Source: Bacillus sp. P14.5
GTDB taxonomy: Bacteria > Bacillota > Bacilli > Bacillales > Bacillaceae_B
Direction: 5' to 3'
DNA length: 64,000 bases
Assembly: GCF_003316765.1 (NCBI RefSeq)
Contig: NZ_NIJF01000060.1
Span: 62,001 to 126,000 of the forward strand
The notes beneath the pieces are model-generated. The model was not told where the DNA came from. It made no database searches and saw nothing but the letters and a program-made list of their open reading frames with translations. How positions within the stretch are numbered: position 1 is the first letter of the stretch; every line of letters begins with the position of its first letter. Position numbers and translations under genes: made by a program. Positions 35,260-44,078 of the stretch are shown here, in pieces.

Positions 35260-36729
35260 ATGGAAAAAAATAGAAAGGAAACCAGTGATGAGTACTTATT
35301 GAAGCTGACTGAAGTGATTCATCAAAGTGATGACTTTAAAGTATTCGAAACACCTGTGTGCGGCCAGGATATCAGTATTATGTATCTTGAAACGCTGGTG
35401 GATATCAATTCACTTTATCATCATTTACTGGATGTTTCTATCTATGCCGGCCGGTCCCTTGAAAATGTTTTAGCCTCCTATAACCCTGAACTTTTGTGCA
35501 GTTCATCAGATGTAACAGATGCATTGATCAAAGGCAAATTTGGCATATATATAAAGGCGGAAAAAAAGATGGTTGCAGTCAACCTTCCTAACACGACTGC
35601 CCATAGCAGATCCGTGGAAGAGCCGCAAAATGAATTGATTATCCGTGGTGCTCATGATGGCTTTGTGGAAAACCTTGTTGTCAATATATCTATCATCCGC
35701 AGAAGAATTCAATCAGAAAAGTTGAGAATTAAAATTGTCGAATTAGGAAAGGTAACGAAAACTAAGACAGCTCTCCTGTATATAGAAGGAATAACGAATA
35801 AAGAAATTCTTTCAGAAATTGAAAGAAGGTTATCCTATATAGATGTCGATATGGTCATCAGCCCGGGATATATCGAAGAATTTATTGAAGACAGTCCATA
35901 TTCCATCTTTCCTCAAATGCTTAATACTGAAAGACCCGATAGAACCATGGCCGCTTTGATGGAAGGTAAAATCGCCTTGTTAGCGGAAGCTTCTCCTACC
36001 TGTTTGATTGTTCCCTCGACCTTCGTATCATTTTTTCAGTCACCTGATGATTATAACAGCCGCTGGATTCCAGCTACTTTCATCCGTTTTATCCGATATT
36101 TCAGCGTTCTGACTGCTTTGACTCTCCCTTCTTTTTATATAGCAGTCATTGGATTTCACTTTGAAGTGACACCTCCAGAATTGGTCATGCCTTTGAAAGC
36201 ATCAGTCGAAGGAATTCCTTTTCCTCCTTTGATTGAGGCGTTCATCATGGAAATCACCTTTGAGCTGGTACGGGAAGCGGGGGTCAGGCTGCCGCGTCCC
36301 ATAGGACAAACAATAGGTATTGTTGGAGGTTTGGTCATTGGCGATGCCGTTGTAAGTGCCGGATTGATCTCTAATATAATGATAGTTGTGGTGGCTGTTA
36401 CCGCCATTTCTTCCTTTGTTGTGCCTAATAATGAGATGCGCTCTACTGTAAGGCTTTTACGATTTCCATTAATGATTATCTCATCTTTATTTGGTTTTAT
36501 CGGCCTGGTTTTTGGATTGATTTTCATCCTGATTTCTTTAGTGAAACAAGAATCTTTTGGGGAACCTTACTTCTCCCCGTTTGCACCCTTCCGTTTTAAT
36601 GATTTAAAAGACACAGTAATTAGAGCTCCACTTTGGAAAATGAATAAACGTCCTGAGAATGGAAGACCTGAAAAGGCAGATAGGCAAAAACCGGTTAGAG
36701 GGTGGGAAAAGTCGAATGGCTGCAAATAA
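35260..36729 (+). CDS. Spore germinant receptor subunit A (GerA family)
   Basis: ATG at 35260 with AAAGGGTG nine bases upstream. 489 aa, normal GerAA length. N-terminal cytosolic half (~1-240) then five or six membrane helices; the family motif SFFQSPDDYNSRW is present, as is PPLIEAFIMEITFELVREAGVRLPRPIGQTIGIVGGLVIGDAV. Inner spore membrane; with B and C subunits forms a nutrient-sensing channel. Germinant specificity cannot be told. First gene of an A-B-C operon. Confidence 0.95.
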   Translation: MEKNRKETSDEYLLKLTEVIHQSDDFKVFETPVCGQDISIMYLETLVDINSLYHHLLDVSIYAGRSLENVLASYNPELLCSSSDVTDALIKGKFGIYIKAEKKMVAVNLPNTTAHSRSVEEPQNELIIRGAHDGFVENLVVNISIIRRRIQSEKLRIKIVELGKVTKTKTALLYIEGITNKEILSEIERRLSYIDVDMVISPGYIEEFIEDSPYSIFPQMLNTERPDRTMAALMEGKIALLAEASPTCLIVPSTFVSFFQSPDDYNSRWIPATFIRFIRYFSVLTALTLPSFYIAVIGFHFEVTPPELVMPLKASVEGIPFPPLIEAFIMEITFELVREAGVRLPRPIGQTIGIVGGLVIGDAVVSAGLISNIMIVVVAVTAISSFVVPNNEMRSTVRLLRFPLMIISSLFGFIGLVFGLIFILISLVKQESFGEPYFSPFAPFRFNDLKDTVIRAPLWKMNKRPENGRPEKADRQKPVRGWEKSNGCK

Positions 36730-37828
36730 ATTAACAAAAGGACAGATGTTCTTCCTGCTTCTGCAGTCACAAGTTGGAATCGGCATCCTTTCCCTTCCTT
36801 ATGATGTTTTCCAAAAAGCTGAATCAGACGGGTGGATTTCCATCATTGCTGCTGGATGCTGGATTCAGGTTATGCTTCTGGTCTATGTGGGTTTGTACAT
36901 CAAGGTGAAAAAGGACCATTTTCATGCTCTCCTTGAAGAAGTGCTGGGCAAAAGTCTTGGTTACCTAACTGCGATTTTGTATGTGCTGTACTTTTTAAGC
37001 GTAGCAGTCCTGATCCTCACTCTCTTTAATGAGATTATTGATATTTGGGTTCTGCCAAGAACACCGAACTGGATCATAGGTATCATCATGGTTTTCCTTG
37101 GTTACTATCTTGGAAAAGAGAGCGTACAGATACTGGCACGCTTCAATGTATTAGTTACACCTATACTTTTTATTATGTTTTTACTAATTACTTATGCGCT
37201 GAAAGACGCACAGATACTCTACCTGCTTCCTATAGGTGAGGCTGGGGTGAAAAACATTCTTCTTGGAAGCCGGGAAGCACTATTAGCAATGCTTGGTTTT
37301 GAAATCCTGCTGGTGATCCTGCCTCTGACGGATGCCAATAATAAAAAGAAGCTGAAGTACGTGTCCTTATCGAACATAGTGCTGACACTTTCCTATTGTT
37401 ATTTATCCATCATCAACTTTATGTTTTACAGTCCCGAAGAATTAAAGATCGTTCCTCAGCCTCTTTTATATATATTAAAATCCTTCTCATTCCAAATAAT
37501 TGAGCGTACTGACCTTTTGTTCCTGACTATTTGGGTTGTGACTGTCTTTACTTCTTTTGTGAACTATTACTTTCTTGCAGTGTCTGCAGCCAGGCCCCTT
37601 GTCAAATCATCTGGCATCCAAAGGAAGCTTCCCTTAATATTTGCGATCCTTATTCTAACTGTGAACTATTTTATTAATGAGAATAATGTCTATCTGGTGG
37701 ATAAAGTAAGCAAGGTGATTACCAATTCCAGCTATGCTTTTGTCATTGTGATTCCGCTTATCCTGCTGTTTGCTGCATATATAAAAAATATTCTTAGAAA
37801 GGAGAAAATGCATGAAGAGAGCATGTGA
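36716..37828 (+). CDS. Spore germinant receptor subunit B (GerB permease family)
   Basis: ATG at 36716 (MAANKLTKGQMFFLL) after GAGGGTGGG; overlaps the A subunit by 14 bases. 370 aa, ten membrane segments, APC-superfamily fold; QVGIGILSLPYDVFQKAESDGWISII is the typical TM1 region. Believed to bind the germinant. Confidence 0.93.
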   Translation: MAANKLTKGQMFFLLLQSQVGIGILSLPYDVFQKAESDGWISIIAAGCWIQVMLLVYVGLYIKVKKDHFHALLEEVLGKSLGYLTAILYVLYFLSVAVLILTLFNEIIDIWVLPRTPNWIIGIIMVFLGYYLGKESVQILARFNVLVTPILFIMFLLITYALKDAQILYLLPIGEAGVKNILLGSREALLAMLGFEILLVILPLTDANNKKKLKYVSLSNIVLTLSYCYLSIINFMFYSPEELKIVPQPLLYILKSFSFQIIERTDLLFLTIWVVTVFTSFVNYYFLAVSAARPLVKSSGIQRKLPLIFAILILTVNYFINENNVYLVDKVSKVITNSSYAFVIVIPLILLFAAYIKNILRKEKMHEESM

Positions 37829-38897
37829 ACTATTTTCGCTGCCGCTCATGATTCTGTTATTAACAGGGTGCTGGGACCAAACTCTTTTGAAAAATACCAG
37901 ACTCATTTTAGCTGCGAGTTTTGATAGCTCTTCAGAAGAAAGAATATTGGCAGGTGTGACCACGCCGATTGTCTCTACAGCAGGTTCTGTTCAAAACAGC
38001 AAGGAATCTGTTGAATTACTCATGTCGGAAGGATTGTCTCCGAGGGATGCCAGGCTGGAAATTGATAATAAAACATCCCAGAAGCTGGACGCTTCCAAGC
38101 TTCTTATCCTTACCATTGGATCCGAGCTGGCTAAAAGGGACATTTATTCGGTATTGGACGTGTTTTATAGAGATCCTAAAAGTGCTTTAAGTTCAAAAAT
38201 TGCAGTGGTGGATGGAGAAGCAATAGACGTATTGAACAATTCTCTTGATTCTAACTTAAGAGCAGGAAACCTCCTGACTGATCTTCTGCAGAGTGCCGAA
38301 AATAATACTACTGTATCCGTCGAAGATATCCAGACAATTTGCGCGGAAATGTTCGATGAGGGGGTAGATTTCATGGTCCCCTTTCTTACTCTTCTGCCAG
38401 AAAAGGAAATTAAAGTAGACGGAATGGCCATGTTCCATGATAAATCTTTTACAGGAAAAACCTTAGAGGTAGAAGAATCCAGGCTTTTTCTATTGCTTAA
38501 AGACAAAGTTGGCAAAACAGTTCCTTTCTCTTATAAAATAAGGTTCCATGAAAAAGAAACATTTGTGTCCTTCAAGGTAAAATCCCATAAAACAGATCTT
38601 AAAGTGGTGCCCTCTTCAAACGGGATTAAGGTCCCCGTTACACTAAAGGTTGAAGTGTCAATTCAAGAGTTTCCTGAGGACACACTTATGAAGAAGAGTA
38701 CTATTGATGAGCTTACGAAATTGCTTCAGAAACGCTTAGAGGAAGATTCAAGAAAGGTCTTAGAAAAACTGCATGAAGCGAATTGCGATGGTCTGGGGAT
38801 TGGAAACAGGGTTCAGGCATTTTACCCTGAAGTTTGGAAAAAACGGACTGGAATGAAGAGTATCGAAATATTAAGTTTCAGCCGCAGGTCAAGGTGA
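37812..38897 (+). CDS. Spore germinant receptor subunit C (GerC lipoprotein)
   Basis: 361 aa; ATG at 37812 with AAAGGAG, overlapping the B gene by 17 bases. Lipobox LLLTGC followed by the family's WDQ. Three mixed domains end in TKLLQKRLEEDSRKVLEKLHEANCDGLGIGNRVQAFYPEVWKK, a GerAC signature. Anchored to the outer face of the inner spore membrane. Confidence 0.95.
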   Translation: MKRACELFSLPLMILLLTGCWDQTLLKNTRLILAASFDSSSEERILAGVTTPIVSTAGSVQNSKESVELLMSEGLSPRDARLEIDNKTSQKLDASKLLILTIGSELAKRDIYSVLDVFYRDPKSALSSKIAVVDGEAIDVLNNSLDSNLRAGNLLTDLLQSAENNTTVSVEDIQTICAEMFDEGVDFMVPFLTLLPEKEIKVDGMAMFHDKSFTGKTLEVEESRLFLLLKDKVGKTVPFSYKIRFHEKETFVSFKVKSHKTDLKVVPSSNGIKVPVTLKVEVSIQEFPEDTLMKKSTIDELTKLLQKRLEEDSRKVLEKLHEANCDGLGIGNRVQAFYPEVWKKRTGMKSIEILSFSRRSR

Positions 38898-38944
38898 CAA
38901 TCGCTCAGCACGGTGTCATTGACTAATCTCTTAGCTTAAAGTAG

Positions 38945-38975
38945 AAAATGAGGAGACGATTCTCCTCATTTTTTC
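38945..38975. terminator. Terminator after ger operon
   Basis: AAAATGAGGAGA-CGATT-CTCCTCATTTTTT; also contains the stop codon of the convergent 53-aa gene. Confidence 0.85.
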
Positions 38976-39127
38976 TCTAACTGTAAATCACACCACTGTA
39001 AATTATTTTTTCTTTGGCTTTCCTGAGCTTTCAACGCAACCTTTTCTAGACCATCCTGTGCAAACTCCACATCATTCTTCGGCATTGAAGGATTATACTG
39101 CAATTCTTTGTTTTTCTTTTTAGACAC
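38966..39127 (-). CDS. Small hypothetical protein (53 aa)
   Basis: GTG at 39127 after AGGGTG; MSKKKNKELQYNPSMPKND ... QWCDLQLEKK. Highly charged, no membrane segment. Its stop codon is inside the ger terminator. Lys-rich start and short length are like small sporulation proteins, but I do not recognise it. Confidence 0.65.
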   Translation of the reverse strand: MSKKKNKELQYNPSMPKNDVEFAQDGLEKVALKAQESQRKNNLQWCDLQLEKK

Positions 39128-39201
39128 TTTTTTCACCCTCTCTTTTCCATTTACCCACTGTTTTATTTTGCTTATTTTCCCTGCAACATATACTCCAGAC
39201 T

Positions 39202-39236
39202 AAAAAACGGCTGAGATCCATTAAGATCTCAGCCGC
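39202..39236 (-). terminator. Terminator after fasciclin gene
   Basis: CGGCTGAGATC-TTAATG-GATCTCAGCCG then T6 on the minus strand. Confidence 0.85.
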
Positions 39237-39256
39237 GTCTGATTTCATTATTAACT

Positions 39257-39748
39257 TTAAGGTAATAATACCTCATCAATCACATGAATCACGCCATTGG
39301 AAGCTTCAATATCCGCTTTTACAACGTTTGCATCATTCACCTTAACCGGATCAAGGGAAATATCAACCGTCTTCTTTGCCAGGGTTTCTGCCTTCATTCC
39401 TTCTTTCAGGTCAGTTGATAAGACCTTTCCAGATAGAACATGATACAGCAGTATATCCTTTAAGTCGTCTCTTGCTAATAATTCATCTGCTGTTATGCCT
39501 AATTTCTTCAATGCTTTTTCGAAGGCTGCATCTGTAGGGGCGAAAACAGTGAATGGCCCTTCTCCCTTTAATGTCTCAACCAATCCGGCTTTTTTCAAAG
39601 CAGCTGCCAATGTCGTGAATTCTCCTGCTTCTGCAGCTGTATCAATAATATCCTTTTTCACTGCAGGAGTTTCTGCTGCAAAAACACCGTTTGCTAATGT
39701 CATGAATATACTCATGATCACCAACAAAATCATACCTTTTTTCTTCAT
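39257..39748 (-). CDS. Secreted fasciclin (FAS1) domain protein
   Basis: 163 aa; ATG at 39748 after AAAGGAGG. Sec signal peptide with likely cleavage after GVFA-A (~25). One FAS1 domain fills the rest: H1 motif TVFAPTDAAFEKAL, central YHVLSGKVLSTDL and H2-region NGVIHVIDEVLLP. FAS1 modules mediate adhesion and matrix contacts. No LPxTG anchor, so it should be released or loosely bound. Confidence 0.92.
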   Translation of the reverse strand: MKKKGMILLVIMSIFMTLANGVFAAETPAVKKDIIDTAAEAGEFTTLAAALKKAGLVETLKGEGPFTVFAPTDAAFEKALKKLGITADELLARDDLKDILLYHVLSGKVLSTDLKEGMKAETLAKKTVDISLDPVKVNDANVVKADIEASNGVIHVIDEVLLP

Positions 39749-39874
39749 GAATACTACCTCCTTTTTTTAGCTGTAACCTCATTGAAAATTTCTTGCAATC
39801 TCCTATGAGTTTACTCCAATGGTAGTATTCGTTAATTAGTTCATCCTATACAACATTTATTAGCCTCTCTTTCG

Positions 39875-40051
39875 TTAGGGTCCATTTCCAGGTCCTGATC
39901 CTGGTCCAGCATTATAGTTCTTATCTTCTCCCGGTCTTTCCCCAGGGTTGATTCCCTTGATATTATTATCGTTTCCCCGCCTCTTCCTTCTCATATCTAT
40001 CAAAAAGGCGAACAATAAGATACCGGCGATTAATACAGGCACCCACCACAT
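39875..40051 (-). CDS. Small single-pass membrane protein (58 aa)
   Basis: ATG at 40051 after AGGAGG; MWWVPVLIAGILLFAFLIDMRRKRR gives one membrane helix and a basic stop-transfer, then a Pro/Gly/Asn-rich tail ending GPGSGPGNGP. Not recognised. Confidence 0.75.
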   Translation of the reverse strand: MWWVPVLIAGILLFAFLIDMRRKRRGNDNNIKGINPGERPGEDKNYNAGPGSGPGNGP

Positions 40052-40111
40052 TATTAAATTCCTCCTGTCTTCAACGATTTTTTTTTGAAAAGGGATTACA
40101 AGAAGTAGAAG

Positions 40112-40258
40112 AATGCGTATTCCCTATGCTTTTGGGAAAAGCGGGATAGCCGGTTTTCCCCTGAATTCTGAGATATTTCTCTCTATATGGGAAGAGGAAC
40201 TCTTTTCTTTCTTGCTTAATCTTCTGCGAATTATTCGAAAATCAAGCATAATATTTAC
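40112..40258 (-). mobile_element. MITE-like repeat (family 1), inverse orientation
   Basis: Read on the minus strand: TGATTTTCGAATAATTCGCA, TTAAGCAAGAAAGAAAAGAG and CCGGCTATCCCGC blocks, then AAAAGCATAGGG. The terminal repeats are eroded. No gene between 40052 and 40348. Confidence 0.6.
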
Positions 40259-40348
40259 AAAGCATAAATAAGAAAGACATTTCCTTTATAAGATTATAGT
40301 TAATAGGAGGGGTATTAATTACCAAGGTGAGAAATTCTTTTTAGAGGT

Positions 40349-40639
40349 TTAGTGAATGACAATTGAGAAGAATGCGATAGTGTAGAGAGCAATGAAGATA
40401 AGAGAACCAGCAAAGAAAATGAACATTCCGACTCTTGAAAGGCCGGAAAAGCTCCCTTTCAACCAATAGGATAAGCTAAATGCTAATAAGGCTATAAGAA
40501 AGGGATACCTCCATGGAATGCCAAAAGTCAGAAAAATTCCTTCTATATTTGGAGAGAACTCCCCTATCAGCTCCAAAAGGAATAAAAGGCATACCAGAAA
40601 ACCCACAGCAATCAAAGTAAAGCTGAAGTGTTTTTTCAA
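40349..40639 (-). CDS. Hypothetical membrane protein (96 aa)
   Basis: TTG at 40639 (LKKHFSFTLIAVGF) with AAAGGAGG at seven bases; the in-frame ATG 26 codons upstream has no ribosome site. Three hydrophobic segments. Not recognised. Confidence 0.65.
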   Translation of the reverse strand: MKKHFSFTLIAVGFLVCLLFLLELIGEFSPNIEGIFLTFGIPWRYPFLIALLAFSLSYWLKGSFSGLSRVGMFIFFAGSLIFIALYTIAFFSIVIH

Positions 40640-40793
40640 ATTAATCCTCCTTTCCTTTCGGCAATGCAGGCAAAGATTAGAAGTGCAAGTAGGAAAATTT
40701 ACATCTATACTACCCATTAGGTATGTAAAAACCCACCAGTAGAGAAGTGATTCTTAACTAAGCAGCTTTTTATGAAGTGAACTGGATTTGTGT

Positions 40794-41354
40794 TTAGCTG
40801 TGATTGACCCGATACTTAATGAGTTCATCAGTAATCGTGACTTGGTGAAACTTCATGAGTTTCTCCTCTAACCCAACAGGTGTGAGATTACTGTCATAGG
40901 CGCATACAGAAACCATACCTCTATCAGAAGCAAAAGCTTGTACTTGATTTTCGTAAAGGACTATTTTATCAAGTATATCTTCCTGATCACCCCATTCTAC
41001 CAGCCCCCATGTCCAAACTGGTACACCTTGTTTGAGAAGGGGTTCAACGGTTTCCTTGAAATACGTAATGATTGAGTCAGGGTCAAAACTTTGTGTAGTA
41101 GAATAAAAATCATAATTATTCGAAAAGTGGACATTGGCCATTTCCTTCTCGCTGAGAACACTTTGTAATTCCTGCTTAATGCTAAGTAAATGCCTGTCGT
41201 TTTCAACAAGCAATACAGGACTGCCAGATTGGACTCCAGTTTTTATAAAAGCAACCACATTTTGAATATAGGTCTGTTCATTATTAAAATGATACAAGAT
41301 GTGATTGTCCCGACCCTTGGATTCTTCTAGAACTTCCTTTATTAAACTGCTCAT
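40794..41354 (-). CDS. MEDS domain protein
   Basis: ATG at 41354 (MSSLIKEVLEESKGRDNHILYHF) with AAGGAG upstream. 186 aa forming one MEDS (methanogen/methylotroph sensory) domain: HILYHFNNEQTYIQNVVAFIKTGVQSGSPVLLVEN ... WTWGLVEWGDQ ... CAYDSNLTPVGLEEKLMKFHQVTITD. The fold is RecA-like without a Walker A; it is usually fused to kinases or sigma regulators, here it stands alone. Signalling role is inferred. Confidence 0.75.
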   Translation of the reverse strand: MSSLIKEVLEESKGRDNHILYHFNNEQTYIQNVVAFIKTGVQSGSPVLLVENDRHLLSIKQELQSVLSEKEMANVHFSNNYDFYSTTQSFDPDSIITYFKETVEPLLKQGVPVWTWGLVEWGDQEDILDKIVLYENQVQAFASDRGMVSVCAYDSNLTPVGLEEKLMKFHQVTITDELIKYRVNHS

Positions 41355-41609
41355 ATATGTGTGACTCCTTATAATTTGACCTATTAATACTCTTATCAGC
41401 AATTTAAAATGTCCTTCTTGAATGAACTTCTCTATTCTGATTTATAATCATATTCATTTCCTGCAGTTCCCGGAGAAGCAGCAGCTCTTATCGTAAGTCT
41501 TTTTAAATATAGATATTATCTTAACATGTGCTGATATAGAATGCGAATGAACAGGACAAAAAGGAGATCGACAGAATTCAATTGGCAAATCAATATCTTA
41601 TTGATTTTC

Positions 41610-42071
41610 TTACAGCTTTACCGGTATATAAATTTCCACTGCTTCATCAACGGGGTTTTCAGCAAGGTAATAAATTTCGATAGGAAATGAAGATTCGTAT
41701 CGTTTTTGCCGTAAGCCGCTCTCTTTTATCCAGTTAAATATTGAAGTATAAGCTTTATCTATGCTCCTGTTTGTACAGGCTCCCCTTGCATATTTCATCT
41801 TTGGTATTCTGAATCCTGACATGCCATCTGGGATGCTAGTGAGATCAATCACTTCTAAACAAGCGAAATAAGTCACCATGATATCGTTACTCATATAGGG
41901 ACTAATCAACACTTTCCTATCCACTGCATTTGGAATCTGTTCCATTTTACTTTCAAACTTCTGCTGAACTTTAATAGCAGCATCCGGAAATGAGTCCGGG
42001 AAGTTTGCGGTAATGCTTTCCCCTACTAGTAGGAACTCTCTTTCAACCATATCAAACTTCATTTGATCCAT
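41610..42071 (-). CDS. GyrI-like/AraC effector-binding domain protein
   Basis: 153 aa; ATG at 42071 after GGAGG (a second ATG at 42074 is adjacent). Stand-alone SOUL/GyrI-like domain: VGESITANFPD near the start, a central Ile/Tyr-rich sheet and IYYLAENPVDEAVEIYIPVK at the end. Such proteins bind hydrophobic small molecules. No DNA-binding domain is attached. Confidence 0.75.
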   Translation of the reverse strand: MDQMKFDMVEREFLLVGESITANFPDSFPDAAIKVQQKFESKMEQIPNAVDRKVLISPYMSNDIMVTYFACLEVIDLTSIPDGMSGFRIPKMKYARGACTNRSIDKAYTSIFNWIKESGLRQKRYESSFPIEIYYLAENPVDEAVEIYIPVKL

Positions 42072-42159
42072 CAATTATTACCTCCATTTCCATATAAAGC
42101 ATATTAATAAATTCGAGGGAGATGGCCTTAACCCCTCTTTATGTTGAAGAAAAAACATA

Positions 42160-42195
42160 AAAAAAGTTCAGTTGAAGAATATACCTCAACTGAAC
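42160..42195 (-). terminator. Terminator left of the inverse MITE copy
   Basis: GTTCAGTTGA...TCAACTGAAC followed by TTTTTTTATG on the minus strand. It lies beyond the MITE copy, as if the repeat were inserted between the YeeE gene and its terminator. Confidence 0.75.
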
Positions 42196-42213
42196 CAAGC
42201 AGACTGTTAAAAT

Positions 42214-42378
42214 AGGCTGTTTTCGCATATATTGTTGTTGCTTTCGATAAATCCCAAGAGCCGGCTTTATCCCGGGGATACTAAGGCTTTTCTCTCTAAA
42301 CGAAGAGAGCAGCTCTTTTCTTTCTAGCTTATCAGGGTAATTTCGGTTGGTTATGGCATTAGCTTAAGAAAAGAGCCT
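42214..42378 (-). mobile_element. MITE-like repeat (family 1), inverse, abutting a stop codon
   Basis: Minus-strand reading starts AGGCTCTTTTCTTAAGCTAA and ends CAACAATATATGCGAAAACA-GCCT; blocks GAAAAGAGCTGCTCTC and CCGGCTCTTGGGATTT are intact. Its first bases AG complete the TAG stop codon of the YeeE gene. Confidence 0.85.
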
Positions 42379-43633
42379 AACAAAATGTATCTTTAATTTT
42401 GGGTACTGAAAATCCGAACATCGGTCTTAAGAAAAGAGCGATAAATGTACCAGCCATGGCAAGGATTCCCCAAATATAACCATGAAGGCTGAAAGAAGCG
42501 ATTCCTCCAAAGTATGCTCCGATATTACAACCGAATGCGAGGCGTGCTCCATAACCCATCAGCAAGCCTCCAATGACGGAAGCCGCTGCATTCTTGCCGG
42601 TAACTTTTGAAAATTTAAAAAGCCCGCCTGCAGCAGAAGCCAAAAATGCTCCCAAGATGACTCCGAAGTTCAAAACTGTAGTAGAATCTGCAAAAATGGA
42701 AGATTGAAGTACTTCCGCATTGGCTCCCTGCCAATATCCCCAGCTGGCAGTATCGATGCCAAAGAACATCGCAGCTTTTGATCCCCATAATGCAAAAGCG
42801 GATGTGATTCCCCAAGGAGCACCGCGGGTCATAAGAGTAAGAGCATTCAGTACAGCTAATGCAATGGCTGCAGCAAATAAAGGCCAAGAACCGCGAAGAA
42901 TTCTTTTCCAGCCTTGAGCTGACGGGACTGGCGCCATTTTCGGTGATTTCTTCCTTCTTTCTACCACAATGGAAATCCAAGCAATTAGAGCGAATAGTGC
43001 AAGGGAAAGAACCCATGCCCCTCCGTAGCCTAAACCTGTGGAAGTTGCCAGTGAAATAGGTTCGAATGATGGCAAATCTTCAGTCCAGAACGGCAGGTGT
43101 GCCGCTCCAACTGTCGCTCCGATGATGAAAAACAATAATGTGATGAACATCACGGAGCGACCGCCTCCTACAGCATAAAGAGTACCAGAAGCACAACCGC
43201 CGCCAAGCTGCATACCAATCCCAAACATGAACGCTCCTACAACAAGGCTGACACCTACCGGCGATACATAACCATTAACCGGACCCCCAAAAAAGGACAA
43301 GCCGAATGCCAGGATTGGAGCAAATAGAGTAACCGCGACAGCGAGCATTAACATATGTGATCGCAGGGCTTCTCCGTTGCCGACAGACATGAATCTGCGG
43401 AAAGCCGATGTGAATCCAAATCGGGCATGAAATAAGGTATATCCCAGTAATAAACCGATGACTAGCAATAACGGTTGAGCTGGGGACTGAGTCATCATTA
43501 AGTAGATTATAAGAATGGCACTTACAAGCAGTCCGCCGTAAATCAAGGGCATTTGCGGGCTGTTTAACTTTGTATCTGAACGAAGGACTGGATCCTTTGC
43601 ATCATTGATTGGTTGAACTTTTGTTGGAGTCAT
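42377..43633 (-). CDS. YeeE/YedE family transporter (thiosulfate uptake TsuA-like)
   Basis: ATG at 43633 (MTPTKVQPIN) after AAAGGGTGG. 418 aa, ~10 or more membrane helices in two halves. Conserved Cys: MQLGGGCASGTLY and ARLAFGCNIGAYFGG, the sulfur-relay cysteines of YeeE/TsuA that pass thiosulfate. No TusA-like gene (yeeD) adjoins. The stop codon TAG is partly formed by the abutting MITE end, so the native C-terminus may have been slightly altered. Confidence 0.88.
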   Translation of the reverse strand: MTPTKVQPINDAKDPVLRSDTKLNSPQMPLIYGGLLVSAILIIYLMMTQSPAQPLLLVIGLLLGYTLFHARFGFTSAFRRFMSVGNGEALRSHMLMLAVAVTLFAPILAFGLSFFGGPVNGYVSPVGVSLVVGAFMFGIGMQLGGGCASGTLYAVGGGRSVMFITLLFFIIGATVGAAHLPFWTEDLPSFEPISLATSTGLGYGGAWVLSLALFALIAWISIVVERRKKSPKMAPVPSAQGWKRILRGSWPLFAAAIALAVLNALTLMTRGAPWGITSAFALWGSKAAMFFGIDTASWGYWQGANAEVLQSSIFADSTTVLNFGVILGAFLASAAGGLFKFSKVTGKNAAASVIGGLLMGYGARLAFGCNIGAYFGGIASFSLHGYIWGILAMAGTFIALFLRPMFGFSVPKIKDTFC

Positions 43634-43763
43634 TACCAACCACCCTTTCCTGATAGTTTTAGTCGGAATTACTTTTCATATCATACAAGGGTATTGGCAC
43701 TCTGTCAAAAAAGCTGATTGTGGATTGCTTAGATTTTTGTCAGTTAGGGGATTTTTGCTCTTT

Positions 43764-43946
43764 GATGAGTGGTGCTTGACCTGCCTCATCAAAAAGGGAA
43801 ACTGTGTTTAATATAAGTCGAAGGATGTGCGCGGTTCATTAAAAGTGGTACCTGCGGCTTAGATGTAGGTCGGACGCCGAGCGCGGTACATCAAAATCGA
43901 AAAACTGGAATTTGATGTGGGCCGTCCTCCGAGCAAGGTGCATCAA
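43764..43946. repeat. Palindrome array B (4 units, ~52 bp period)
   Basis: Units start at 43764, 43810, 43862 and 43914. Units 2-4 are exactly 52 bases apart. Form: GATGTAGGTCGG...GCGGTACATC then AAAA and an A-rich spacer; unit 1 is shorter (GATGAG...CTCATC). Located between the transporter promoter and the oxidase gene. Confidence 0.7.
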
Positions 43947-44078
43947 AAGAAGAAAACTACCTTTGTGAAGAGAGTTATACCTCCCCTGTTTAACATCCAT
44001 TTCGGAAACTGCATAAAAAAGAAGAAATCCCAAATATAGATTCCTTCCGCAAACACAAGCATTCGAAAAAAGTTATTT

